From an uncultured Dialister sp. (GTDB lineage: Bacteria > Bacillota > Negativicutes > Veillonellales > Dialisteraceae), in the NCBI GenBank assembly GCA_902462205.1, contig CABQAR010000007.1:1-64000 (forward strand): 64,000 bases of DNA, written 5' to 3'. Shown here piece by piece: positions 1-9,110 of the stretch. The translations under genes were made by a program, and so were the position numbers. The notes under the pieces were generated by a model. It was given only the letters and a program-made list of their open reading frames with translations, was not told the DNA's origin and did no database searches. Numbering within the stretch: the stretch's first letter is position 1; every line of letters begins with the position of its first letter.

Positions 1-53
1 ATGGTGCCGATATTGCAATGCGGCTTGGTTCTTTCATAATGTGCTTTTGCCAT
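1..53 (-). CDS. tuf: Elongation factor Tu, N-terminal fragment (runs off window)
   Basis: The first 17 codons on the minus strand read MAKEHYERTKPHCNIGT, the conserved EF-Tu amino terminus. A strong ribosome binding site (AGAAGGAG) sits upstream of the ATG. The gene follows fusA by 20 bases, the usual last position of the str operon. EF-Tu delivers aminoacyl-tRNA to the ribosome as a GTP complex. The rest of the gene, including the GTPase motifs, lies outside the window. Confidence 0.95.
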   Translation of the reverse strand, partial: MAKAHYERTKPHCNIGT

Positions 54-73
54 TTTGGAATTCTCCTTCTAAA

Positions 74-2155
74 TTATTTTTTACCCAGACGTTCTTCTGT
101 AATCTGCTGGGAAATTGCTTTCGGAACTTCTTCATAATGATCAAAGGTCATGGTGAAGGTACCGCGGCCCTGGGTGGAGCTGCGCAGTGCGGTTGCATAG
201 CCGAACATTTCAGAAAGCGGTACGAAGCCTTTGATTCTGGATTCGCCGTTTTCAGATTCCATTCCGTCGATACGTCCGCGGCGGGAATTCAGGCCGCCGA
301 TAACGTCGCCCATGTATTCTTCCGGAACATCGACTTCGACGCTCATGTACGGTTCGAGGAGGACAGCATCTGCCTTCTTCGCGCCTTCCTTGAATGCCAT
401 GGAGCCTGCAACCTTAAATGCCATTTCAGAGGAGTCGACATCATGATAGGAACCGTCATATACGGTAACCTTGACATCGACCATCGGATAACCGGCAACA
501 ACGCCGTCTTCCATAGCGGCTTCTACGCCGGCCTGGATCGGGTTGATAAATTCTTTCGGAATGACTCCGCCGACGACTTCGTTAGCGAATTCAAAGCCTT
601 TGCCCGCTTCCATCGGTTCAAGACGGAGCCAGCAGTGGCCGTACTGGCCATGGCCGCCGGTCTGACGGATGAACTTGCCTTCTGCTTCCACAGATTTGCG
701 GATGGTTTCACGATAAGCAACCTGCGGTTTGCCTACGGTGCATTCTACATTGAATTCACGTCTCATACGGTCGACGATGATATCCAGGTGGAGTTCGCCC
801 ATGCCGGAAATAATGGTCTGGTTGGTTTCCGGATCTGTATGGACTTTGAATGTCGGATCTTCTTCTGCCAGACGCTGGAGGGCGGTGCCCATCTTTTCCT
901 GATCAGCTTTGGTCTTCGGTTCAACGGCTACGGAAATAACCGGATCCGGGAATTCCATTTTTTCCAGAATGATCGGATTGGTTTCATCGCAGAGGGAGTC
1001 ACCGGTGGTGACGTCCTTGAAGCCTACTGCTGCGGCGATATCGCCGGAGTAAGCGCATTCAATTTCTGTACGATGGTTCGCATGCATCTGAAGGATACGG
1101 CCTACGCGTTCTTTCTTTCCTTTGGTGGAGTTCTGAACGTAGGTACCCTGTTTCATGATACCGGAGTATACACGGAAGAATGCGAGCTTGCCTACGAACG
1201 GGTCAGCCATGATCTTGAATGCCAGTGCTGCCATCGGAGCTTCGTCACTGGATTCACGGGTCAGTTCCTCTCCCGTCTTCGGGTCGACGCCTTTGACCGG
1301 CGGAACGTCTGTCGGTGCCGGCAGGTAGTCAAGGACTGCATCCAGAAGCATCTGGATACCCTTGTTCTTGTATGCGGAGCCGCAGAACACGGGGAACAGT
1401 GTGCAGTCAAGGGTCTGCTTACGGAGGGATGCCTTGATTTCTTCCAGGCTCAGTTCTTCGCCTTCGAGATATTTTTCCATCAGGGCATCGTCGCCTTCAG
1501 CGGCCTTTTCAACAATCTTTTCACGATATTCTTCGACAAGGTCTTTCATGTCTTCCGGAATATCCTGGATTTCAAACTGTGTTCCATCATCGGATAAATA
1601 GACCTCAGCTTTTCTTTCGAGCAGGTCTACGATTCCACTGAAGGTATCCTGCTTGCCGATCGGAAGCTGCATAGCCAGTGCGTTGGCATGAAGACGGACG
1701 TCCATGGTCTTTACGGCATGAAGGAAATCTGCGCCGATGGTATCCATTTTGTTGATAAACGCGATACGGGGAACATGGTAGTGGTCTGCCTGTCTCCAAA
1801 CGGTTTCAGACTGGGTCTGTACGCCGTCCTTCGCGCTGAATACTGCAACGGATCCGTCAAGAACGCGCAGGGAACGTTCTACTTCCACTGTGAAGTCTAC
1901 GTGCCCTGGGGTATCGATGATATTTACACGATAGCCTTTCCAGTGGCAGGTAGTAGCAGCAGAGGTAATGGTGATGCCGCGTTCCTGTTCCTGGGCCATC
2001 CAGTCCATGGTAGCTGCGCCATCATGAACTTCGCCAATCTTGTGATTCACACCGGTATAAAACAGGATACGTTCCGTGGTGGTTGTTTTGCCGGCATCGA
2101 TGTGTGCCATGATGCCGATGTTTCTTGTTTTTTCAAGCGGAAATTCTCTGCCCAC
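74..2155 (-). CDS. fusA: Elongation factor G
   Basis: Ribosomal translocase: this GTPase moves tRNA and mRNA through the ribosome and helps RRF in recycling. The 693-residue length is normal. The P-loop AHIDAGKTTTTERIL lies near residue 17-31, followed by RGITITSAATT (switch I), DTPGHVDF (G3) and NKMD (G4). The C-terminal domains with GQYGHCW and RRGRI-type motifs are complete. The start is a GTG, chosen because it gives MGREFPLEKTRN, the family start, and has AAGGAGAA upstream. It lies between rpsG and tuf in the str operon. Confidence 0.97.
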   Translation of the reverse strand: MGREFPLEKTRNIGIMAHIDAGKTTTTERILFYTGVNHKIGEVHDGAATMDWMAQEQERGITITSAATTCHWKGYRVNIIDTPGHVDFTVEVERSLRVLDGSVAVFSAKDGVQTQSETVWRQADHYHVPRIAFINKMDTIGADFLHAVKTMDVRLHANALAMQLPIGKQDTFSGIVDLLERKAEVYLSDDGTQFEIQDIPEDMKDLVEEYREKIVEKAAEGDDALMEKYLEGEELSLEEIKASLRKQTLDCTLFPVFCGSAYKNKGIQMLLDAVLDYLPAPTDVPPVKGVDPKTGEELTRESSDEAPMAALAFKIMADPFVGKLAFFRVYSGIMKQGTYVQNSTKGKKERVGRILQMHANHRTEIECAYSGDIAAAVGFKDVTTGDSLCDETNPIILEKMEFPDPVISVAVEPKTKADQEKMGTALQRLAEEDPTFKVHTDPETNQTIISGMGELHLDIIVDRMRREFNVECTVGKPQVAYRETIRKSVEAEGKFIRQTGGHGQYGHCWLRLEPMEAGKGFEFANEVVGGVIPKEFINPIQAGVEAAMEDGVVAGYPMVDVKVTVYDGSYHDVDSSEMAFKVAGSMAFKEGAKKADAVLLEPYMSVEVDVPEEYMGDVIGGLNSRRGRIDGMESENGESRIKGFVPLSEMFGYATALRSSTQGRGTFTMTFDHYEEVPKAISQQITEERLGKK

Positions 2156-2176
2156 GATTTTTTCTCCTTATTATGA

Positions 2177-2647
2177 TTACCAGCGGTAATGTGCAAAAGC
2201 CTTGTTTGCTTCTGCCATCTTATGAGTATCTTCTTTCTTCTTTACTGCTGCGCCCGTATTATTGAAAGCGTCCATCAGTTCTCCTGCCAGACGTTCTTCC
2301 ATGGTACGTTCGCTGCGCAGACGTGCGTAATTGACCATCCAGCGGATGCCCAATGTGAGACGGCGGTCTGCACGGACTTCGACCGGGACCTGGTAGTTGG
2401 CACCGCCTACACGGCGTGCACGGACTTCAAGGACCGGCATGACATTGTTCAGAGCCTGCTCGAAAATTTCGATCGGTTCTTTGTCTAACTTGCTGCGGCA
2501 AATGTCGAATGCGCCATAAACGATGGATTCTGCAACGCCCTTTTTGCCGTCGAGCATAACTTTATTGATGAAACGTGTCACTGTCTTGTTTCCATACACT
2601 GGATCCGGCAGTACGTCACGCTTCGGAACAGCACCTTTTCTCGGCAT
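2177..2647 (-). CDS. rpsG: 30S ribosomal protein S7
   Basis: Primary 16S rRNA-binding protein that organises the head of the small subunit near the E site. The 156-residue length is exactly typical for bacteria. The start MPRKGAVPKRDVLPDP and the internal VEVRADRRLTLGIRW are conserved S7 sequence. An AAGGAGG-type ribosome binding site precedes the ATG. It is the second ribosomal gene of the str operon. In Escherichia coli S7 represses this operon by binding the rpsL-rpsG spacer; the spacer here is short (56 bases) and was not examined for that structure. Confidence 0.97.
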   Translation of the reverse strand: MPRKGAVPKRDVLPDPVYGNKTVTRFINKVMLDGKKGVAESIVYGAFDICRSKLDKEPIEIFEQALNNVMPVLEVRARRVGGANYQVPVEVRADRRLTLGIRWMVNYARLRSERTMEERLAGELMDAFNNTGAAVKKKEDTHKMAEANKAFAHYRW

Positions 2648-2703
2648 TGTTAGTTTCCTCCTTAAATATTTGTTTGTTAATCACATGTGTTTGTTAAGAA
2701 ATA

Positions 2704-3084
2704 TTATTTCTTAGCTTTTTCGCGCTTAGCGCCGTATTTAGAACGGGCCTGCTGACGACCGGATACGCCTACGGTATCGAGTGCGCCACGAATGATGTGA
2801 TAACGAACGCCAGGAAGATCCTTAACACGGCCGCCTCTGATGAGGACGACGCTATGTTCCTGCAGGTTATGGCCTTCACCAGGAATGTAAGCGGAAACTT
2901 CGATTCCATTGGTCAGGCGTACACGGGCTACTTTACGGAGAGCAGAGTTCGGCTTCTTCGGTGTAGCTGTGTAAACTCTTGTGCAGACACCACGCTTCTG
3001 CGGGGACTGTTTCAGAGCCGGGGTCTTCGCTTTGGTTGCTAAAACTTCGCGACCTTTACGAACCAGCTGATTAATTGTCGGCAA
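2704..3084 (-). CDS. rpsL: 30S ribosomal protein S12
   Basis: Decoding-centre protein and classic target of streptomycin-resistance mutations. It has 126 residues with MPTINQLVRKGRE at the start and the conserved TPKKPNSALRKVARV and GGRVKDLPGVRYH segments. Lysines in the KPNSALRK and RVKDLPG loops, the usual resistance positions, are both present, so the wild-type susceptible form is encoded. A strong GGAAGGAGG ribosome binding site lies upstream. The preceding spacer to the L7Ae-like gene is about 100 bases and contains a stable RNA fold. Confidence 0.97.
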   Translation of the reverse strand: MPTINQLVRKGREVLATKAKTPALKQSPQKRGVCTRVYTATPKKPNSALRKVARVRLTNGIEVSAYIPGEGHNLQEHSVVLIRGGRVKDLPGVRYHIIRGALDTVGVSGRQQARSKYGAKREKAKK

Positions 3085-3122
3085 TTGGGCACCTCCTTCC
3101 TACAAGGGTAAATTTATAATGG

Positions 3123-3184
3123 ATCTGCTGCGGGCACTTGCCCAGGAGAATCGGTTTTTCTGCCGATATAGTTCTCCCGCAGAT
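3123..3184 (-). promoter_or_regulatory. Structured intercistronic RNA ahead of rpsL
   Basis: The transcript between the L7Ae-like gene and rpsL can fold into a closed element. An outer stem AUCUGC/GCAGAU closes it. Inside is GGAGA/UCUCC, then AUCGG/CCGAU with an A-rich loop. There is also a GGGC/GCCC hairpin that could compete for the same bases. No U-tract follows, so it is not an intrinsic terminator. A role in autoregulation or RNA processing is inferred only. Confidence 0.45.
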
Positions 3185-3185
3185 A

Positions 3186-3437
3186 TTACCGGGATTTAAG
3201 TACGGCTGCGGATGCGGCTTTTACTTTGATGCCACAGGCTCTGCCGATTTCTTTCTTCGTGAAATCTGCCGTTACCGCCACGCCTGCTTTTTCGCAGACT
3301 TCTTTCAGCGGAAGGGAAATACGATCATCACAATCGGATGCGATGAATACGTGGCTTGCTTCTCCTTTGTCAATGGCTCTTTCTGTTTCCTTCAGCCCTA
3401 CCACAAAGGAGGACGACTTCAATTCATCGAGTGTCAT
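3186..3437 (-). CDS. L7Ae-family ribosomal protein (YbxF/Rpl7Ae-like)
   Basis: Small kink-turn-binding protein of the L7Ae/L30e family, present in Firmicutes next to rpsL. The 83-residue product starts MTLDELKSSSFVVGLKET and keeps the family segments KGEASHVFIASDCDDR and CEKAGVAV. A longer reading upstream is possible, but AGAGGT is correctly spaced for the ATG chosen here. Bacillus YbxF binds K-turn RNA and associates with ribosomes; the function here follows from homology. It is the first gene of the str operon in this window, and no rpoC lies upstream. Confidence 0.85.
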   Translation of the reverse strand: MTLDELKSSSFVVGLKETERAIDKGEASHVFIASDCDDRISLPLKEVCEKAGVAVTADFTKKEIGRACGIKVKAASAAVLKSR

Positions 3438-3481
3438 GAACCTACCTCTTTTACAACTTTCTACTTTCACGCAACATTGGA

Positions 3482-3511
3482 ATTATAACATTCTCCCCAT
3501 GCAGGTGTCAA
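3482..3511 (-). promoter_or_regulatory. sigma-A promoter of the str operon
   Basis: On the minus strand a perfect TTGACA is followed by 18 bases and a perfect TATAAT, about 45 bases upstream of the L7Ae-like start codon. This is among the strongest promoter matches in the window and fits a ribosomal protein operon. Confidence 0.85.
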
Positions 3512-3842
3512 ACTGTTTACCATGATTTTTCCCTGTATCTATGCATAACTCTTTTACAACGTTTCCGTGTGTGTCATTTACTCTTTCCCCTCTCATTCCT
3601 CTTTGGAAGAATACTGCCTCATCCTATCCATGCCATTCTGCCGCTCCTTTTAATGGCATGCATATATCCGTCTGGCCGCCTGAAAATGATCTGCCTGTTC
3701 TCATTTTTGATTATTGATGTTTTTTATATGAATATATAAATTACATATCCATTGATTATATTCCTCCAAAGTTGCATTCTCGTTCTCTCTATTTTAGGAT
3801 AAAAGATAATGGTTTTGATCGTATCTGGAAAGGAAATAAAAC
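3512..3842. other. Non-coding divergent intergenic region
   Basis: An A+T-rich spacer between the str promoter and the LOG-family gene on the other strand. It holds one clear 9-bp inverted repeat, CATGCCATT (3629-3637) and AATGGCATG (3652-3660), without a T-run on either strand. This could be an operator or a chance hairpin. A promoter for the plus-strand gene must lie in the last 150 bases, but no convincing pair of hexamers stood out. No gene is seen. Confidence 0.5.
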
Positions 3843-4391
3843 GTGGAAGAGAAAAATATCGTTATGTACTGCGGTTCCCATTACGGCATCAATCCTGCTT
3901 ATGCCGCCTTCGCAGGAATGACCGGAGAACTGCTTGGAAAAAATAAATATACCATGGTGTATGGCGGAGGAAGCATCGGCCTCATGGGTGTGGCCGCAGA
4001 TGCCGCCATGGCCGCCGGAGGAAAAGTCATCGGCATCATCCCCGAAATTTTCATCACTGCCGAGCAGGCGCACCGGCATATTTCCAGCCTGGTGGAAGTG
4101 CCAGACATGGCCACGCGGAAAAAAAAGATGATTGAAATGGGCGATGCTTTTATCGTTCTCCCCGGCGGTTTCGGTACGCTGGAGGAACTCGCGGACACTG
4201 CCAATTTTTTTCATATATATAAGGATGAAAATGTAAGGCCTCCGATCATCATTGCCAATATAGAGGGCATTTATGATCCGCTGCAGCAGCTTTTTGAAAA
4301 CTGGAAAAGCGCTGAATTCATCCATCCGGAAGAATGGAAGAACATCCATTTCATCCGTTCCTTCCATGAGCTTCTTCCCCTTCTGCCATGA
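3843..4391 (+). CDS. LOG-family protein (cytokinin-riboside-monophosphate phosphoribohydrolase-like)
   Basis: Rossmann-fold protein of the TIGR00730/LOG family, often called lysine decarboxylase-like although the characterised activity is cleavage of the N-glycosidic bond of nucleoside 5'-monophosphates. The 182 residues contain GGGSIGLMG near residue 40 and the family signature LPGGFGTLEEL near residue 100, with the conserved glutamate and arginine positions. The start is GTG, preceded by GGAAAGGA. It stands alone, followed by its own terminator. The physiological substrate cannot be deduced. Confidence 0.85.
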   Translation: MEEKNIVMYCGSHYGINPAYAAFAGMTGELLGKNKYTMVYGGGSIGLMGVAADAAMAAGGKVIGIIPEIFITAEQAHRHISSLVEVPDMATRKKKMIEMGDAFIVLPGGFGTLEELADTANFFHIYKDENVRPPIIIANIEGIYDPLQQLFENWKSAEFIHPEEWKNIHFIRSFHELLPLLP

Positions 4392-4430
4392 TTTTTACAT
4401 TGCATCCATAAATCTGAATCGTTCATTATA

Positions 4431-4456
4431 TGTCTGCCGCCGGCAGGCATTTTTTA
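4431..4456 (+). terminator. Rho-independent terminator after the LOG gene
   Basis: TGTCTGCC and GGCAGGCA form an 8-bp stem with one G-U pair and a three-base loop, followed directly by six or seven T residues. Confidence 0.85.
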
Positions 4457-4662
4457 TTGGCCCCTTTTCCATTTCTTCATCATATGAGATCTGCTTCCCA
4501 TTTCTCTAATACACATCCATTTCACATACTGTCCTGACCACCTTCCGCGCAGAAGGAATATTTTACGAAAATAGTCACTTTATAAAAGGATAGTATTCTA
4601 TATATCATTTAATTCTGTTATACTGAATCCAGATTTTTAATAAACTGCGATAACCTGCATAT

Positions 4663-4691
4663 TTGTTGCGAAAATCAGTTGGTGTTACAAT
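4663..4691 (+). promoter_or_regulatory. Probable promoter of the activase-TetR operon
   Basis: TTGTTG, 17 bases and TACAAT in correct spacing, about 120 bases upstream of the activase start. The rest of the 4457-4814 gap is A+T-rich and otherwise gene-free. Confidence 0.55.
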
Positions 4692-4748
4692 AAATTCAAA
4701 ACAGGTTGTCGTTTATTTCCAAACATAAATATATAAATCGTATCAAAA

Positions 4749-4800
4749 AAAGAGTCCTTCTTCTTATGCGGTGCAGAACCATGAACCGCAAGAGCTCTTT
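4749..4800 (+). promoter_or_regulatory. Leader hairpin just before the activase ribosome binding site
   Basis: The leader can form AAAGAG/CTCTTT closing a second stem, TGCGGT/ACCGCA, with a 12-base loop. The fold ends immediately before the GGGAGG ribosome binding site. There is no T-run, so an effect on translation or RNA stability is more likely than termination. No known riboswitch class was recognised. Confidence 0.4.
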
Positions 4801-4814
4801 GGGAGGCTATCACC

Positions 4815-7800
4815 ATGAAACCTGTTCTCCATATAGGAATCGATGTCGGTTCCACCACGGTCAAAATTGCCGCGCTGTCCCCTTACCTCAAGCTCGTCTT
4901 CGGACGATATATCCGCCACATGTCGGATATACGGAGCGCCACGCAGTCTCTGCTTAAGGAATTACAGCAGGAGTTTTCAGGTTACCGTATCACGGCTTCC
5001 ATTTCAGGAAGCGGCGGCATGGGGCTCGCCCATCTGATGGAGCTCCCTTTCTGTCAGGAAATACTGGCAGAAACAATAGCAATCCGCACCTTCCATCCCG
5101 AAACGGACGTCATTATCGAATTGGGCGGAGAAGACGAAAAAATCACTTATCTCCGTGGCGGCGTGGATCAGAGGATGAATGGCGCCTGCGCCGGCGGAAC
5201 GGGGGCTTTTATCGACCGCATGGCTTCCCTCCTTTCTGTGGACGCAGCCGGACTTGGCACTCTCGCGGAAAAAGCTTCCCAGATTTACCCGATCGCTTCC
5301 CGGTGCGGCGTGTTTGCGAAAACGGATATACAGGCGCTTTTAAATGAAGGCGCCGCCCACGAGGATATCGCCGCTTCCGTTTTCCAATCCGTGGTGAACC
5401 AAACCATTTCAGGCCTGACCTGCGGACGTCCCATCCATGGGAAAGTCGCCTTCCTCGGCGGTCCGCTGACCTTCCTCTCTGCCCTCCGCGGCCGTTTCCA
5501 GAAAACCCTCTCCATTGCCAATGAAGATATGATCATTCCCGACCATGGCGAGCTGTATGTCGCCATAGGCGCGGCTGTTTCCGCCATGCACGACAAGCCG
5601 GTGGATCTAGACAGCTGGCTCAGCCGCATCGAGCAGAAAAAGGATGTGGAACTGGGTCTGGATAAGACGATGGAGCCTTTATTTGCCACAAAAGAAGAAT
5701 ACCGTCAGTTTCAGGAACGCCATGCCCGTTTCCATGCGCCCAGAGGAAATATCAAAGACGCAGAGGGCCCCTGCTGGCTCGGCATCGACGCCGGTTCCAC
5801 CACGATCAAGGCGATCCTTCTGGATGCTGAGGACCGCATCCTCTATGAATATTACGCAGGAAATAAGGGAACGCCTCTAGAAGGCGCAAAAAACATCTTG
5901 AAAGACCTGTATGGCAGACTCCCTTCTTCCGCCTACATCTGCGGCGCAGGCGTCACAGGCTACGGAGAGGAGCTGATCCGCCGTGCCCTCAGAGCCGATA
6001 CGGGAGAAGTGGAAACGATGGCCCATTACCACGGGGCGCGCCACTTCCTTCCTGACGTCACCACCATTCTGGATATCGGCGGACAGGACATGAAATGCTG
6101 CCGTATCAAGGACGGGGCCGTCGATGATATTCTGCTCAACGAAGCCTGCTCCTCCGGCTGCGGTTCTTTTCTCGACACCTTCGCCAAATCCCTTGGCATG
6201 GATATAGAAACTTTTTCCAGAATCGCCGTATCCGCCAAACACCCTGTCGATTTGGGCTCCCGCTGCACGGTATTCATGAATTCCCGTGTCCGTGAAGCGC
6301 AGAAAAACGGCGTGCCTGTCGCGGATATTTCCGCCGGACTGTCCTACTCCGTCATTAAGAATGCTCTATACAAAGTCATACGCCTCCGCAAAGCGTCCGA
6401 TTTAGGAAGCAGGGTCGTCGTACAGGGAGGCACCTTCTACAACGACGCCGTCCTCCGCGCATTGGAAAAGCTTCTTTCCTGCGAAGTCATCCGTCCTGAC
6501 GTGGCAGGCCTGATGGGCGCTTACGGCATCGCCCTCATCACCCGTGACCGCTGTCCCGCCGGACATGTTTCCACGCTCGTCACGGAAGAACAGCTGTCGG
6601 CACTTTCCGTTTCCAAGGAAATGAAACGCTGTCCCAGGTGCGGAAACCACTGCATGGTCACCATCATCCGTTTCAACGACGGCAGGGCCTTCGTCACAGG
6701 AAACCGCTGCGAACGGGGCGCTTCCATCATGCTGACAGGAAAAACCGCGCCACATTCCACGCTTCCCAATATTTACCGCTGGAAATATGACACGATTTTC
6801 CATCGAAAGAGTCTGTCCTCCAAGGAAGCCGTACGGGGTACCGTGGGCATTCCGCGGACAATGAACATGTATGAGGATTTCCCGTACTGGCACGCCTTTT
6901 TCACGCAGCTGGGATTCCGTGTCATCACATCAAATGAACAGATACAGGACATCCCCACGGAAGCACTGGAAACGATCCCGTCCTATTCTGAATGTTTCCC
7001 TGTCAAACTGGCCCATGCCCACATATATGATTTGGCAAAACGGAAACCTGACATCCTTTGGTACCCCTGCATCGATAAAGGACCTAAGGAAGGAAGCACC
7101 AATTCCTTCAACTGCCCCATGGTCACATCCTACCCTGAAACGATCCAGGCAAACATGGATGAGATATTCAACACTTATAAGACCAATTTCCTCCATCCCT
7201 TCCTTCCGCTCCACAGCCCCACACAGCTTCATCAGCGTTTGAAAAAAATTTTCAGGCCCCTCGGAATTTCCTCTGATGAAATCGCGCTGGCGCAGAACAA
7301 AGCGGAAACGGCGGAAAAAGAATATAAAGTACAGCTGTACAGGGAAACCAAGCGCATCCTTCAGGAAATCAAAGAGAAAAAGCTGATCGGCATCGTCCTC
7401 GCCGGACGTCCTTACCATGTGGACCCCACAGTCAACCACAGCATCCCTGATCTGGTCAACCAGCTCGGAATGGCGGTGCTTTCCGAAGACGGCATCGCCA
7501 TGGTTTCCCGCCATGAGCTCCCGAATCTCCGTGTGCTGAACCAGTGGAGCTGGCACAGCCGCCTTTACAAAGCAGCCGACTATGTGACCCGCCATCCCCG
7601 TCTGGAGCTGGTGGAGCTCAACTCCTTCGGCTGCGGTCTGGACGCAGTCGTCACAGACCAGGTGCAGGAAATCATGAACAAACGGGGACGGCTCTACACA
7701 TCGCTCAAAATCGACCAGAGCCTGAATCTGGGCGCTGTCCGCATACGTCTGCGTTCTTTAAAAGCCGCCATACAGGAACGGATACAGGAAACAGGCGAAA

Positions 7801-9110
7801 TCGCTCCCATTCTCTATCCGAAAGCGGAATTCACACCGGACATGAAAAAGAACTTCACCATCCTCGTTCCGGAAATGTCCCCTATCCACTTCCCGCTCAT
7901 TCGTGACGCCGCCCGTTCCGTCGGTTATAATATAGAAGTACTTCCGCCCGTCAAGGCGGATATCGACACAGGGCTTTCCTTTGTCAACAATGATGCCTGC
8001 TATCCGGCCATCATCACCATCGGTTCCCTCATGCGCGCCCTGCTTTCCGGCAGCTATGACCTGAACAGGACGGCCGTCATGCTCTCGCAGACCGGCGGTG
8101 CCTGCCGTGCGTCCAACTATATCGCATTCCTGCATAAAGCGCTGGATGAAGCAGGCCTTTCACAGATTCCCGTCATCTCGCTGAACAACCAGGGACTGGA
8201 AACGCAGTCCGGATTCAGACTCAGCTTCGAAATGATCCGCCGGATGGTGAAAGCCGTCATTTACGGAGACGCCCTGCAGCAGTGCCTGTACCGGACGCGG
8301 CCTTATGAAAAATCACCGGGCAGTGCGGAAACGCTTTACAAAAAATGGCAGGCTGCCTGCTGTGAATCCCTGCTGAAAGGCGAGTCTTTCCATCGGTTTG
8401 CGCAGAATATTTCCCACATCGTCAAAGCATTCGACCGCCTTCCCCTGAATGACATGGCAAGACGGCCCCGGATCGGCATCGTCGGAGAAATATACGTCAA
8501 ATTCAGCCCCATCGCTTCCAATGACATCGTCCGTTCCATTGAAGCCAACGGAGGCGAGGCGGAATCCAGCGGCATGCTCGATTTCTTCCTTTACGGCCTC
8601 CTTGACAGCCACTTCCAGAGGAAATACATGGACGGCAGCTTCAGCGACGACCTGAAAGACACCTTCGGCCGCCACCTTCTGGAATGGTACCGCCGTCCGC
8701 TGGAACAGGCACTTAAACATTCCAAACGGTTCCATCCGGTTACGGATATCACCAGGCTGGCCAAACAGGCCTCCCAGTTCCTCTCTTTAGGGAACAGGGC
8801 CGGTGAAGGCTGGTTCCTTACCGCGGACATGATCGACCTTCTTTATCACGAATGCCGCGGCATCATCTGCCTCCAGCCCTTCGCCTGCCTGCCGAACCAT
8901 ATCACGGGAGAAGGCATGGTCCACAAGCTCCACGCCGCCTATCCGGAAGCCATCTTCCTCGCTCTTGACTGTGATGCCAGTGCCAGCGAGGTCAACCAGA
9001 CAAACCGGCTGAAGCTGATGATGAGTTCCCTCACGGAAAAAACACCGGCAGCCAATGACATCCCCTTTGTCAGAACCACTGTAAGCGTTCGGAAAGGAAC
9101 AGTATTATGA
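4815..9110 (+). CDS. Giant double-domain 2-hydroxyacyl-CoA dehydratase activase-like ATPase
   Basis: A 1431-residue protein of the BcrA/BadF/HgdC ASKHA type. Known relatives use ATP to push an electron from a [4Fe-4S] cluster into a dehydratase, benzoyl-CoA reductase or double-cubane protein. Two full activase domains are fused. The first (about 1-260) has GIDVGSTTVK, GGEDEK and cysteines 125 (ACAGGTG) and 164 (SRCGVF). The second (about 318-580) has GIDAGSTTIK, GGQDMK, CSSGCGSF and SRCTVF. Both keep the two cluster-ligand cysteine positions of HgdC. A short CPRCGNHC motif (about 607-614) follows, then a long DUF2229/HgdB-like region with ECFPVKLAH, NDACYPA and TGGACRASNY. The stop overlaps the TetR start by four bases. 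The partner enzyme is not in the window, so the substrate is unknown. Confidence 0.88.
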   Translation: MKPVLHIGIDVGSTTVKIAALSPYLKLVFGRYIRHMSDIRSATQSLLKELQQEFSGYRITASISGSGGMGLAHLMELPFCQEILAETIAIRTFHPETDVIIELGGEDEKITYLRGGVDQRMNGACAGGTGAFIDRMASLLSVDAAGLGTLAEKASQIYPIASRCGVFAKTDIQALLNEGAAHEDIAASVFQSVVNQTISGLTCGRPIHGKVAFLGGPLTFLSALRGRFQKTLSIANEDMIIPDHGELYVAIGAAVSAMHDKPVDLDSWLSRIEQKKDVELGLDKTMEPLFATKEEYRQFQERHARFHAPRGNIKDAEGPCWLGIDAGSTTIKAILLDAEDRILYEYYAGNKGTPLEGAKNILKDLYGRLPSSAYICGAGVTGYGEELIRRALRADTGEVETMAHYHGARHFLPDVTTILDIGGQDMKCCRIKDGAVDDILLNEACSSGCGSFLDTFAKSLGMDIETFSRIAVSAKHPVDLGSRCTVFMNSRVREAQKNGVPVADISAGLSYSVIKNALYKVIRLRKASDLGSRVVVQGGTFYNDAVLRALEKLLSCEVIRPDVAGLMGAYGIALITRDRCPAGHVSTLVTEEQLSALSVSKEMKRCPRCGNHCMVTIIRFNDGRAFVTGNRCERGASIMLTGKTAPHSTLPNIYRWKYDTIFHRKSLSSKEAVRGTVGIPRTMNMYEDFPYWHAFFTQLGFRVITSNEQIQDIPTEALETIPSYSECFPVKLAHAHIYDLAKRKPDILWYPCIDKGPKEGSTNSFNCPMVTSYPETIQANMDEIFNTYKTNFLHPFLPLHSPTQLHQRLKKIFRPLGISSDEIALAQNKAETAEKEYKVQLYRETKRILQEIKEKKLIGIVLAGRPYHVDPTVNHSIPDLVNQLGMAVLSEDGIAMVSRHELPNLRVLNQWSWHSRLYKAADYVTRHPRLELVELNSFGCGLDAVVTDQVQEIMNKRGRLYTSLKIDQSLNLGAVRIRLRSLKAAIQERIQETGEIAPILYPKAEFTPDMKKNFTILVPEMSPIHFPLIRDAARSVGYNIEVLPPVKADIDTGLSFVNNDACYPAIITIGSLMRALLSGSYDLNRTAVMLSQTGGACRASNYIAFLHKALDEAGLSQIPVISLNNQGLETQSGFRLSFEMIRRMVKAVIYGDALQQCLYRTRPYEKSPGSAETLYKKWQAACCESLLKGESFHRFAQNISHIVKAFDRLPLNDMARRPRIGIVGEIYVKFSPIASNDIVRSIEANGGEAESSGMLDFFLYGLLDSHFQRKYMDGSFSDDLKDTFGRHLLEWYRRPLEQALKHSKRFHPVTDITRLAKQASQFLSLGNRAGEGWFLTADMIDLLYHECRGIICLQPFACLPNHITGEGMVHKLHAAYPEAIFLALDCDASASEVNQTNRLKLMMSSLTEKTPAANDIPFVRTTVSVRKGTVL

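Noticed and set aside
41..1597. Long reading frame (518 codons) on the plus strand
   Set aside because: It lies exactly opposite fusA and its protein has no recognisable domain. It is a codon-bias shadow of the real gene.
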